NCBI GenBank assembly: GCA_024364805.1
Contig: CM044488.1
Location: 36,480,060-36,510,867 of the forward strand
Direction: 5' to 3'
From: Euprymna scolopes
Taxonomy: Eukaryota > Mollusca > Cephalopoda > Sepiida > Sepiolidae
DNA length: 30,808 nucleotides
Shown: positions 13,401 through 21,239 of the stretch, in pieces
Layout of the letters: every line of letters begins with the position of its first letter
How positions within the stretch are numbered: the first letter of the stretch is position 1
Translations under genes and position numbers: made by a program
Notes under the pieces: model-generated
What the model was told of the DNA's origin: nothing
The model's input: only the letters and a program-made list of their open reading frames with translations
Database searches by the model: none

Positions 13401-16400
13401 GATATTCTGAGTTAGTTTAGTATAAGTAAAAGAATAACTGCAATATTCATTAATTTAGAATAAAAGACCAAATTAGTAACTTTGGAAATGAAAGTTATTT
13501 CATCTGAACCAATTAAAAATTGATTAAGAATTAGAGAATATGGTTGTAAAAAGCGTATTTGTGAAATTTTGTGCAAAAAATATGCTACTTAGTATTTGCA
13601 TAAAAGTACTTATGATGAATATATTTACATATAGTTTCCCTAGGAGATCATATCTTTGACTTATGCGACTTATTTCACTCACGCCTTAAAATGGTGAATT
13701 CTGCCAGAGGAAGTTACATAAAAAATAAATAAAAATAGTATGTAACTATTGTTAAATAAACTGTCAGGTCTCTGCATATACAACATTTTTTTTGTTGCCA
13801 AAATATCGCTTGTTTCTGTCAAGTGAGAGATTTTTTGCAACATCCTGTATTTCATAGTTATAAAATTTGATGCAAACATCTTTTTTTTTTTTACATTAAA
13901 AACTTACAATCATGTCTTCATGAGCCGTGTCCACAGAATTAATTACAGACACCTGTAGAGAAAAGAAAAATAACATTACAAAACAGCTTTTAATTATTCA
14001 AGATGTATTCAATAAAATAAATTGACAAAAATATAAAAATGATGCAAATAAGAATAATCTACAATCAACGAATTACCTCACTTTTCTTGACACGTGATAC
14101 ACTTAAATATGAAAAAAAAAATCACAATATAAAAATTACATTTTGCAATTTATAAAAATTTCAATTGCATTCATGTAATATTTTTTTTAAAGTACTGATG
14201 CGGTGCATTGCTCTTCGTTTATTTCTTGCCAATTATAGAGAAAAAAAAGGGAACTGATTAGTTTATTAAAACAAACACATGACTTATTGATTAAATCAAA
14301 CTAAATCTTTTTTGAAAAACTGAAATCTGATATTTTTTTAAAGTTTGAGTTTGTACAGAAGAAGCAACAAGAGAATCACTTCTCTGCAATGTTAGCGCAT
14401 GTTTGGAATACGACAAGTTTTTTTTTTATTTGCTTTCATTTCTACAAAGCTTAATAGCCAAAGTAAAGTACAATACAAAACAGTTTCATGATTGGTTTGA
14501 GAGTTGGAGACTATAACCAGAAAGCACTGAAATATTGGAAGAGTGATCTGCATCATCAGGATTTGCAGCAAGTTAAAATATCTTAGCGACTATGAGATGC
14601 GATAATCTTAGTTTTCTTAATCCTTTTTCGACCACTTGCCCTGAACTGTCCTCATCCACATTTGTTGGGATCTTCCGATTACTCACTTGTCTAATTTAAG
14701 ATCAAACAGTACAACAAGACCTCTACTATTCTTCTCCATCGCACAATGCATCGATACTCGATGGCTGACGTAGACAGCCTCAGCTCATTAATATCAGAAA
14801 CACCCTTGCACTCCATGTTTGAAATGAATGTGTACTTTACCGCATCCAACTTAACTGATTGGTTAACCATTGGTGTAGAGAGCTTCATACCTTCCAAGAA
14901 ATCGCAACAGAAACCAAATGGACAGGCATGGTACACCCAAAAAAAATGTTGCTATATTATACAAAGAAACCCACTATTTCAGGTGCTTCCAACGATATTT
15001 CAACATTATGAAACTAAAGCTTCTTTTAATACTTGGGCTTCCAGCAAGCACTGCAAGATATGTGTAGAAAACGCAGAATCATATGCCTAATTTATTAAGT
15101 CTAAAATAGCTGAGCAAAGGTTTGGTTCCTACACGTTTTGGCGAATAACAGTCTTGAACAGATGCATGACTTCCATCCCATCCATTATTTAATCAGGTGA
15201 TTTAATCAGCATCTGGCAAAGCTAAACTTTTTGCTAAGAACTTTGTATCAACTCAACTCTTTGTCGATTTCCTGAATTTTCCCTAAGAGTGAAAATACTG
15301 AGCAACATTCTTAAATGTCCAAAATGTGGCCAACAAAGCAACTGGTATAGTTGACACCATAAGAGATAACTCTAAATTTATAATATAAATTTTTAAGGGG
15401 ATTACATTAAAAGGTTGTAAAAACCACATGTAATGGACTTAAAATTTTAAATAGAACTACCCTAAAATGCTCAAATGGCTAGAAAAGGGGGAAGGAGAAT
15501 ATGTTAAATTTATGTGAAACTGAACTCCCATACTAAATTCAAAATTTTCCTGTGCTCGTATTTTTCTTTCCAACAATTTTTGAAGGCGTTACTGTTGCAT
15601 ATATCATTCATAAAGAATTTAAATACTTCTGCATTTTAGCTTGGGGGGGGGTGCTGTTATTTCACCCCAAAACAAGGCACAAAACCAGTTCAGAGCACTT
15701 ACTATTGAAATACTTTAAAACAGGCACAAGGATGCCATGTTTTGACAAATGGACAGAGGTTGGAGCTTAGTTGATAGTGTGGACCTATTAGGTTGGCGAC
15801 TTTTTTTTTTTTTTGGCGACGAAGTTGATTACAGGGAGGTTGAAAATAAGAAAATGCCTATGAACAAACACCCCTCCAACCTCCTCATGTTAAGAACGGC
15901 TTTCAGAATAAACACCCTTTGCAGGTTGGGCAACCAGTGCAGTCAGTGCACTGGTTGCCCAACCTGCAGTGCACATTACCCCCAGTGCACTTTCACCAAT
16001 CATAGAAAGCTAGTACGCAGAAGTGTCGAAATTAGAATTTCGTTTTTGTTGTTGTTTTTAGGGGACGATAATACCGAAAACCAAGCTTACTGTACAAGTG
16101 ATGTTTTCACAAGTTCTTTTTATAATGTAAAAATTTCGTACCTAATAATTTTATTTTAATTGGATAAAAACGCTTTGGAGGGAGTTGTTGGTTTGCCGGC
16201 ACAAAATTTGACGATTTAATTCCGGTGCACGACGGTGCAGTTCCGCATCCGCACTGAGTAAGTTCAACATCTTAAGTCAAAATTACTAATCTTTTGGCAG
16301 ACCTCAACAAGAATCCCCCCTCCCTATATATATATTATATTAGTGTCCAATCAATAATCCATTGAAAAACAATTGCAAAAATACCGAAAACCGTTCTTAA

Positions 16401-16479
16401 AATGGGGAGGTTGGGGTGTTTATTCCAGAAACCGTTCTTGGGGGATTCTTATTCAGATCCGCCAAAAAGTTTAAGTTTC

Positions 16480-16510
<31 letters not shown>

Positions 16511-17038
16511 TGTTTCAATTTTGGAATCCTTTTTACTGTCTATTACGGTCATTAATGGCTTTAACATTCTTGGCAAAATACTAACGTTTTTTTTTTTTTT
16601 TTGTCTAAGTTGAAATGTGGCAAAAGTTGGTTTGGTCCAAGTTCTGTAGAAGCACCAAAGATTGAAAGTTCGGAATTATTTCCATCGCATCATTTTATAA
16701 AGATTAAACAGAAATGGTTATAGTTTTTGAACAAAGTCGTTCAATATAAGCAAACAATATTGTTGACTGTCAAAACCATATCTTAAACAAATAAATAATT
16801 CGGTAAAACATAATTCTTTTAAAAAATTAAGTAAAATGATCCCCGGCCAACGTCAAATGAGTACAGCTGGTTTTAATAATACATTAAAGAATTATGAATT
16901 AAAAACATTAAAAATAAAATAATAAAGGAAAAAGAAAAACACGCCATCATGTGTCGCGAGATTCTGATTTTCACTTTTAATTTAACTATCAACAAACGCG
17001 AAAATCAAACAATTCATTTTGTTCAAATTACTTACCAT
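1313..17038 (-). CDS. SEC13: SEC13 homologue, N-terminal part, five joined exons
   Basis: WD40 beta-propeller protein. In other animals SEC13 pairs with SEC31 in the COPII outer cage, sits in the NUP107-160 (Y) complex of the nuclear pore, and is part of GATOR2. Join, minus strand: 17038-17036, 13952-13908, 11039-10924, 2756-2605, 1402-1313. The peptide runs [34 protein letters not shown]..., [17 protein letters not shown]..., [17 protein letters not shown]..., ending at ISSTG. It aligns collinearly with my memory of vertebrate SEC13. Exon lengths (3, 45, 116, 152, 90) keep frame through every junction with GT/AG sites, so the model is internally consistent. About 135 of the usual ~320 residues are present, covering roughly the first two and a half blades. 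The remaining exons should lie left of position 1; none was seen in 1-1312. No disabling change is visible, so the gene looks functional. Confidence 0.93.
1403..2604. other. SEC13 intron 4: no recognised element
   Basis: A 1202 bp intron between exons 4 and 5. It is less AT-rich around 1780-1960 and 2040-2480 than its neighbours, which may mark an old unidentified repeat. No coding potential seen on either strand. Confidence 0.6.
2605..2756 (-). CDS. SEC13: SEC13 exon 4 (second WD repeat)
   Basis: A 152 bp exon: one base completing Ala, 50 codons and one base starting Val. The acceptor reads CTCTTTTCAG and the donor GTAAAC. It encodes [20 protein letters not shown] then [18 protein letters not shown] and ends [18 protein letters not shown] and VIIW are hallmark stretches of SEC13 blade 2. 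Confidence 0.96.
5221..5316 (-). repeat. Possible tRNA-derived SINE relic
   Basis: On the minus strand a B-box-like AGTTCAATTCCTGG (plus 5229-5242) follows, about 60 nt later, an A-box-like TGCCTTGTCCAGTG (5281-5294). This order and strand are those of an RNA polymerase III tRNA-type promoter. The boxes are imperfect and no tail was found, so this may be chance or an old copy. Confidence 0.35.
6291..6444 (+). repeat. Pair of ~53 bp direct repeats next to the Helitron-like element
   Basis: Copy 1 (6291-6343) and copy 2 (6392-6444) share TTAxCATGGGGA, GTGTTTTGTAAC and a common end CTGTACTTTCACCTAACAA. About 48 bp of AT-rich sequence separates them. A third, shorter match lies at 7453-7482, inside the neighbouring element. 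Copy 2 ends exactly where the Helitron-like element starts. Confidence 0.65.
6445..8160 (+). mobile_element. Non-autonomous Helitron-like element
   Basis: The 5' end reads A|TCTATATATCTAGAAAAGTG, a common Helitron-type start. The 3' end has a perfect hairpin TGACCC-AAC-GGGTCA (8134-8148), eight bases, then CTAG|T. Insertion between A and T without target duplication, a TC start and a CTRR end after a short palindrome are the family's established structural signs. There is no Rep/helicase coding, so it is non-autonomous. It carries a tandem array (6495-7262), a fairly ordinary AT-rich middle, a T-rich stretch and an A-run at 8053-8071. It lies in SEC13 intron 3, sense strand opposite to the gene. 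Confidence 0.7.
6495..7262 (+). repeat. ~155 bp tandem array with three-unit higher-order period
   Basis: The core GGTCTAAACATTTGAAAT (with small changes) recurs at about 6618, 6780, 6935, 7082 and 7243, spaced 148-162 bp. Each is preceded by a TTTGACCT/GATCT-TTG...CTACCAAA...GCCAATTTT block. Units are of three types, A-B-C-A'-B'. Unit A starts (C/G)GGTATT...TTTTAATCAGTTTT at about 6496 and again at about 6962. Unit B starts ATGTAGGT-ACTTGGACATGG at about 6641 and about 7105. Unit C (about 6800-6955) occurs once. The A-to-A' and B-to-B' offsets are each about 465 bp. Confidence 0.8.
8161..8240 (+). mobile_element. 3' end of a second Helitron-like element, interrupted by the first
   Basis: Just past the first element, GGGCTCGAGCAAAGCCGGGC (8210-8229) can fold on itself and is followed by CTAG|T at 8237-8241. 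This resembles another Helitron-type 3' terminus. If so, the 6445-8160 element sits inside an older relative whose 5' part lies left of 6445. The matching 5' end was not found. Confidence 0.45.
8761..9225. repeat. Two-copy direct duplication
   Basis: Copy 1 (8761-8938) and copy 2 (8939-9225) both start TTAAAATGAAACTTAATTAT. They share AATTAGTTTAATGTACTTGA, ACAAAATTTCCTT, AATAATGTCCAT and an AGCTGTTTTTATG end. Copy 2 has about 105 bp extra in the middle (about 9022-9125). This looks like an old tandem duplication of about 180 bp with a later insertion, or loss from copy 1. Confidence 0.75.
9480..10005. repeat. Two ~105 bp direct repeats, ~412 bp apart
   Basis: TTTACTGATTTTCAAGTCTT starts both copies (near 9481 and 9893). 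Both continue with CTCAGTCTTAGGCA, AATCTCA and GAAAGTAGAGTTGGCTTATT. Each is followed later by a GCA(G/A)CTAAGTA motif (9601 and 10123). The short open frames at 9893-10106 are by-products of this repeat, not a gene. Confidence 0.7.
10924..11039 (-). CDS. SEC13: SEC13 exon 3 (first WD repeat)
   Basis: A 116 bp exon (38 codons plus two bases). The acceptor reads TTCTCTTCAG and the donor GTGAGT. It encodes [18 protein letters not shown] followed by [20 protein letters not shown]. This is the first WD repeat, with the typical LATCSSD-x-SVKIFD core strands. The two trailing bases GC join an A from the next exon to make Ala. Confidence 0.94.
11040..13907. other. SEC13 intron 2
   Basis: A 2868 bp intron. 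11040-12230 shows no gene (an A-rich AAAAT repeat at about 11427-11458). It contains a LINE fragment near 12437-12960. 12990-13907 shows only a dispersed-repeat match near 13195-13262 and T-runs. Confidence 0.6.
12437..12960 (+). pseudogene. LINE reverse transcriptase 3' fragment
   Basis: The frame from 12437 includes [17 protein letters not shown] followed by [14 protein letters not shown]. This resembles the segment after the RT catalytic core in many invertebrate non-LTR elements (FCYLGDxIGAxGGVDAAVxARVRSGWxKFRELLPLLTS). Downstream the similarity continues in other frames, with early stops. It is a short, 5'-truncated, multiply frameshifted copy on the strand opposite SEC13. I leave the clade open. 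Confidence 0.65.
13908..13952 (-). CDS. SEC13: SEC13 exon 2
   Basis: A 45 bp exon encoding [15 protein letters not shown]. The acceptor reads TTCTCTACAG and the donor GTAAGT; it is phase 0 at both ends. It is the N-terminal extension leading into blade 1. It is too short to be seen as a long open frame and was recognised by its SEC13 match and splice sites. Confidence 0.92.
14700..15380 (+). pseudogene. LINE ORF2 fragment, endonuclease-RT linker
   Basis: The 114-codon frame at 14746-15090 contains [20 protein letters not shown] and [20 protein letters not shown], ending ENAESYA. It resembles the linker between the AP endonuclease and RT in a widespread invertebrate LINE group (IPS..Y..KPHSxPWFSxACxAAIxHRNHFFRLYQ...FxxAxxxCKxxxxxAKxxYA). 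After the stop, [17 protein letters not shown] and [14 protein letters not shown] continue the family pattern in shifted frames. Both ends of ORF2 are missing. Confidence is in LINE identity, not in clade. Confidence 0.65.
15865..16440. repeat. Fold-back region with inverted ~45 bp repeats
   Basis: The reverse complement of 15865-15917 reads GTTTATTCTGAAAGCCGTTC then TTAACATGAGGAGGTTGGAG. The plus strand at 16386-16435 reads CCGTTCTTAAAATGGGGAGG then TTGGGGTGTTTATTCCAGAA and ACCGTTCTT. These are two inverted copies about 470 bp apart, the right one containing more than one unit. A perfect hairpin (15920-15968) sits directly inside the left arm. This fits a MITE or fold-back element; termini and target duplication are not defined. 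Confidence 0.55.
15920..15968. repeat. Perfect inverted repeat, 22 bp arms, 5 nt loop
   Basis: Left arm 15920-15941 begins TGCAGGTTGGGCAACC. Right arm 15947-15968 is its exact reverse complement, beginning TGCACTGGTTGCCC. The loop is GTCAG. It is unusually GC-rich for the surroundings. CAGTGCAC recurs twice just downstream (about 15966-15991). Confidence 0.9.
17036..17038 (-). CDS. SEC13: SEC13 exon 1 coding part (initiator ATG only)
   Basis: On the minus strand the sequence reads CACC-ATG|GTAAGT: a good initiation context (A at -3), one codon, then a consensus splice donor. The next exon starts in phase 0 with VSVINSVD, exactly what follows Met in vertebrate SEC13. The rest of this exon is 5' untranslated sequence going up in coordinates, of unknown length. 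Confidence 0.85.
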
Positions 17039-17340
17039 GGTGCTGCGTAAAAAAGGCAGGACACGTCCAACAAAATATCTAAGTGAAGATTTCAAAAAGA
17101 ATTATATGAAGGAAATCAGTTTTTAGGGGAAAGTTCAACTACGGAAAAATCTCCAACTTTATTTGGAAGACGTGGCACGGAGGAGGAGAGTTCTTACTAG
17201 GGGAGATAACTCAAATAGAAATCTAAAAATTTTATTCAGTTAGAATAGTATTGATAAATTCTACCATACAGTCGGCAATATTTTTATATTACAACTGCCC
17301 GGTCGTAAAATCATACTCTTACTTTATTATTACAGAAGCA
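17039..17340 (-). promoter_or_regulatory. SEC13 5' UTR and presumed core promoter
   Basis: This is the sequence directly upstream of the SEC13 initiator codon on the minus strand. It is less AT-rich than its surroundings around 17130-17210, as expected near a housekeeping promoter. No TATA box or initiator could be assigned, and the transcription start is not determinable by eye. The 5' limit is set by the Penelope-like relic starting near 17340. A short match at 17292-17306 (core GCCCGGTCGTA) resembles the 3' terminus of the Helitron-like element near 26580, so part of this stretch is also transposon-derived. Confidence 0.4.
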
Positions 17341-18960
17341 ATTAGGGCTCGGGAGTGGTGGTACTAATAAAATGTCGGTGATTCTTGATGACACTGCAAA
17401 ATTTATAAAATTAGGTCCTCTTAATACTCATGATTCAACTGCTTCCTTAGAATCTAAATTTCAGAAGAAATTAGTAAAGTGGGTGAAAAGTGGTGTACTC
17501 TCTTCTGACATGGCTAATGAGATCAGACCCTCAGGCTCTATCTGCCCCAGGCTGTATAGCTTACCTAAACCCCATAAAACGGATATTCCTTTAAGTCCTA
17601 TTCTTTCTATGGTAGGGTCTGCACAACACAAGGTTGCAAAATGAATCTTCAACATTTTACAGCCAGATTCATTTGAGTTTGCTTATTTTATGCAAAATTC
17701 TAAAGTTGCCAATAAATACATGTGCTCCTATGATATTAGCAACTTATTCACTTGTGTCCCTATTTTGGAGACAATAGATATCTGTACTGATTTTTTATAT
17801 CGTAGTCAGATATCACTTCCTTCCATTCCTGAAAATATATTTATTGAATTAATGAAATTTGCCACAACATCGGTTGAATTCAGTTTCAACGATATAATGT
17901 ATCAGCAAATAGATGGCATCGCAATAAGCTCGGTCCTTGGACCAATAATGACGAATATATTTGTGGGTTTCTATGAAAAACAATTGTTATCTTGACCCAT
18001 AACACTGCTAGTCTACTTTCGATATGTAAATGATACATTTTGCCTATTCAATAATCAAACAGAGGCAAAAAAATTCTTCACTTTACTCAACAAAATGCAC
18101 CCCGTATTAAAGTATACTTATGAGGGTGAAAGCAATTTTAATTTAGCCTTTCTTGATGTATTGATAACGAAAACTCCATTAAATTATCTGACATCAATTT
18201 ACCGTAAACCAACGTTTACTCGTCTGCATACACGGGGGATTCATTTTGCCCTGACATACGAAAGTATAATTTGTTTTGGACCTTAACACATAGTGCCCTC
18301 ATGATTTGTTCACAATCCAAATTGGATGAAGAATTAAAAATAATTACTAATACTTTGTTCAATAATGTGATAAATTCCATCATAAAAAGGAAAATAAATA
18401 ATTTTTCTCAAATAAAATCTAAGATGGTGGCTAAATGTCCCATTTACATTCGTTTACCTTGGTTAGGGATAATAAACAAAAAATTCGCTAAACAGATTAG
18501 CTCAACTGTGGAACATTGCTATTTTGCCTCCAACATGTGGGGTTTGCGGCAAAACCATTATTGCCATCCTCTCGAAAGGATGTTCTGCCCCCCCCCATCA
18601 TATGAATAATGTTTTTATCAATTTAAATGTAGTTGCAGTGCCAACTATGTGGGCAGAACAATCCTCAGGTTAGATGGTTGCGTCCAACAACATGTACCTA
18701 GTAAAATCCGGAATGGAATCTACCAACCAACAGGCATTTTGAGCAATACGTATGGTTCCGCTATAACGGACTATTTGCTTAAAAACCCGCGATGTGCAAT
18801 GAATTGCAGCAGTGACTCATTTTCTATCCTGAGTCACGCTCACTCATTATTTCATTTGAAGGTCTTGGAGACTATAAACGTCTGGTTAAAGAGACTTTCT
18901 CTCTGTAAGCAGAACGATTGTCTCTCAGGTTTGGACATGATTTGTCTCTAAGGCATGTTT
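17340..18960 (+). mobile_element. Penelope-like retroelement relic (RT plus GIY-YIG-type end)
   Basis: Open frames in series carry the Penelope-like signature. These are GSGGTNKMSVILDDTAKF near 17350, CPRLYSLPKPHKTDIPLSPI near 17550, SYDISNLFTCVP near 17730 (RT motif A region), ISSVLGPIMTNIFVGFYE near 17925 (motif B region), a motif C region RYVNDTF near 18018, and YRKPTFTRLH near 18200. A C-terminal YVGRTILRLDG...QHVPSKIRNG stretch lies near 18640-18720, as in GIY-YIG-containing Penelope-like elements. The coding is split over at least five frames, so the copy is broken; the 5' part of the ORF is absent. It lies head-to-head with SEC13, beginning about 300 bp upstream of its ATG. Confidence 0.85.
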
Positions 18961-19170
18961 TCGCCATTGTACAATTATCATAACGATAGATTTATTTTAG
19001 TCGTTCCCCCATTTTTTTTTCTTCCCCCTCCCTGATAATTTTATTTTATTTTAGTCGCTCCCTACATTTAAAGTCGTTTCCCTATAATAATAAAATAAAT
19101 TTAAAGAAAAAAAAGACCTCGATTTGGCTTTTGAAAAGGGAGAGCAAAACCTGGTCGGCTGACTTACCCC
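18961..19170 (+). mobile_element. Probable 3' untranslated part of the Penelope-like element
   Basis: Pyrimidine-rich and AT-rich sequence directly after the Penelope-like coding relic. It includes two TTTTAGTCG(T/C)(T/C)CC repeats (about 18997 and 19053) and CTCGATTTGGCTTTTGAAAA near 19118. Association with the element is inferred from adjacency. Confidence 0.4.
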
Positions 19171-19309
19171 ATTATCTACTTTTCTTTTTTTTCTTAACCT
19201 TCATTAAATATTTTCCTTCCATCCTTCTATTTATCATGGATACAAAAAACTCAGTTTTCCCTTTTTCATAGATATAATAAAGTTTTGTACCCTCCCCCCA
19301 AAAATAATG

Positions 19310-19310
<1 letters not shown>

Positions 19311-19358
<48 letters not shown>
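19311..19358. repeat. Compound (TA)n(TG)n microsatellite
   Basis: Alternating TA then TG dinucleotides. The frame with a run of HTHTHT residues on the minus strand comes only from this repeat. Confidence 0.95.
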
Positions 19359-19359
<1 letters not shown>

Positions 19360-19639
19360 ATGAAACAGTGCCACCAAAAAAACAAGTCTGCATTTGTCAT
19401 TTTTTCAAAAGCTGCAAATTTAAGCTAAATTAAATGTAACTGTTTAAACAACCTATACCTCATTTGATTCACCTTTTATTCATCTATAATTTTACCTGTT
19501 CATATTTGACTTTTAATTGAAGTAGCCTAGTGTTCATGTCAATTTAAAAACTTAATTTCAAATCCAGAAGAAACTCTGCACAATCGAAAATTGTTATTTA
19601 AATGTACTTTTAAAACATTAATGCAACACAAATACAACA

Positions 19640-20300
19640 GGAACACAATGAACTAGTTAATATTTAGTAGAATAGCCCTTCTGCAATTTGACGGCCTGCA
19701 ATCTTTTGGGCATTCCTTGTATGCAACAATACTCCAGGGAAAGGGCATCTCACTTCTCTTTTAAATTTTATCATTGCGTAGCTGTTGCTTGATGTAATGC
19801 CATACGTTTTTGATAGGATTGAAGTCTGGAGATTGTGCAGGTCAATTCAAACACAGAATATAATGCTCTTCAAGGAATCTCTTGACATTGCCAGCTATGT
19901 GAATGGGCACATTATCCTGCATGAAGATGGGATTATTATCCAAATTTCGGCCAAAGTAGGGTAGAAAATGCTCAGTCAACATATTAATGTACGAGGTCGA
20001 ATTAATTCAGCCTTGCAAGAAAATTATAGGCCCTGGACCATTGGCAATAATAACACCACATGCCAAAACTGAACCTCCACCACTTTGCAGCATCGAAACT
20101 GTGCACTTAGGATTAAATTCTTCATCCTTCCTTTGATGGATGTACTGTCTACCATCGTTGCTATCCTAGTAAACTTGCTTTCGTCGCTAAAAATCACTTT
20201 CAACCAATATGAAAAGTCATGATCTTCATTGCATCTGACAAAGTCCAGACGGCGCTTTCTGTTCTTTACAGAAATCATTGGTTTGTATACTGCCATGGGA
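19640..20300 (-). pseudogene. Tc1-like (DD34E) transposase relic
   Basis: Minus strand, in order: KPMISVKNRKRRLDFV then DFSYWLKVIFSDESKF (first catalytic Asp in SDES, about 20180), then a broken GGGSVMVWG-like region (about 20070). Next come NPIFMQDNVPIHIAGNVKRF (second Asp in QDN, about 19915), PAQSPDFNPIKNVWHYIKQQ (about 19800-19850) and a C-terminal ECPKDCRP (about 19705). The residue 34 places after the QDN Asp, normally the catalytic Glu in NPIENVW, is Lys. A TGA stands where Trp is usual before PAQSPD. At least one frameshift is also present. The N-terminal helix-turn-helix part is not recognisable and no terminal inverted repeats were found, so the element is dead. Confidence 0.9.
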
Positions 20301-20480
20301 AAGGATTAAACTCTCGTCTTCAGATTTTGTTCTTGTCCTGTCGGCCCTTTTCAAATTAAGACCCTTTTCCATTTGGAAATAAGAAGAGGATATCAAAGTT
20401 ATACATTGAAGGAAAAAATTCTGCAATGGAAACATTGGTAACAGGAAATTTGCCTGAGTAGGATAATTCAGTAATAATGA

Positions 20481-20550
20481 AATAAACATTGAAAATAGCT
20501 TTTAGAAGCATTTGGAATAAACATTGAAAATAGCTTTTAGAAGCATTTGG
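20481..20550. repeat. Perfect 35 bp tandem duplication
   Basis: AATAAACATTGAAAATAGCT followed by 15 more bases occurs at 20481-20515 and again, identical and adjacent, at 20516-20550. Perfect identity suggests a recent event. Confidence 0.95.
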
Positions 20551-21239
20551 GTTTGAGTGTTACACTTCCTCATTTATAGTTTTAAATAAGGGTTAAGTTC
20601 ACCACCCTCAAACAAATATTTACCCTGTTATTTTAAAGCAAAAAAAAAAGAAAAAAAAAACAATTTTTACAAGTTAAGTATTCTAAGAACTGTGACCCTA
20701 TAGGCCAGTCATTGGCGTGACTGACCCACGTGTTATGTTAAATATCCTGCAAACGGTACCATGATGGGTCAATCAATAGGGTCTGAGTATGAAGATCTAT
20801 CAGTTAGACGTCTTTTTGTCTAGGTAAAGAGGAAAAGCATACCTGGGATGTTGAGTGTGGCTGGCTCCTTCATTTTCACAGGATGACAGCTTCATTCTGA
20901 TGGTATTCTGACTGGGACCATCTTCAGGTTGGGGTTCTTTTGACTTAAGGCAGACATTCAATACAGGCACAAACAACGCATGACACAATTGCGATATATG
21001 AGAAATAATCTTATCTATTTATTTTACAAAAATTATTACAATATATTACAAAATATTTACAATTAACTTAACACAATTGGCTCCTTAAAACTAACCAACT
21101 AGTGCTGAGGGAGGGGGTGCCCCCCCTCCTTGTATTTACAGAGGGACAGAAAATATGTGCTCACGCCATGGCTGTCTGGACAAAAGAGATTGAGGAAATA
21201 GGAATTGTATTGGAGTTCCTTTTCCCACTGTATTACTCC
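20551..21239. other. Intergenic stretch without a confirmed gene
   Basis: A-runs at 20639-20660 and a small GC-rich palindromic patch at 21109-21129. A minus-strand frame around 20855-20990 ending in a donor-like CCCAG|GTATGC is discussed as a finding but is not accepted as an exon. Confidence 0.5.

Larger units (their letters stand above)
13953..17035. other. SEC13 intron 1
   Basis: A 3083 bp intron containing a LINE fragment (14700-15380) and a fold-back region (15865-16440). 13953-14690 and 16600-17035 are AT-rich with nothing recognised. Long T runs at 16484-16508 and 16588-16602. Confidence 0.6.

Noticed and set aside
15552-16159. Two overlapping plus-strand frames (72 and 136 codons) with a Cys-rich segment
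   Set aside because: The Cys-rich peptide is the translation of the perfect hairpin and its flanking CAGTGCAC repeats; no family match.
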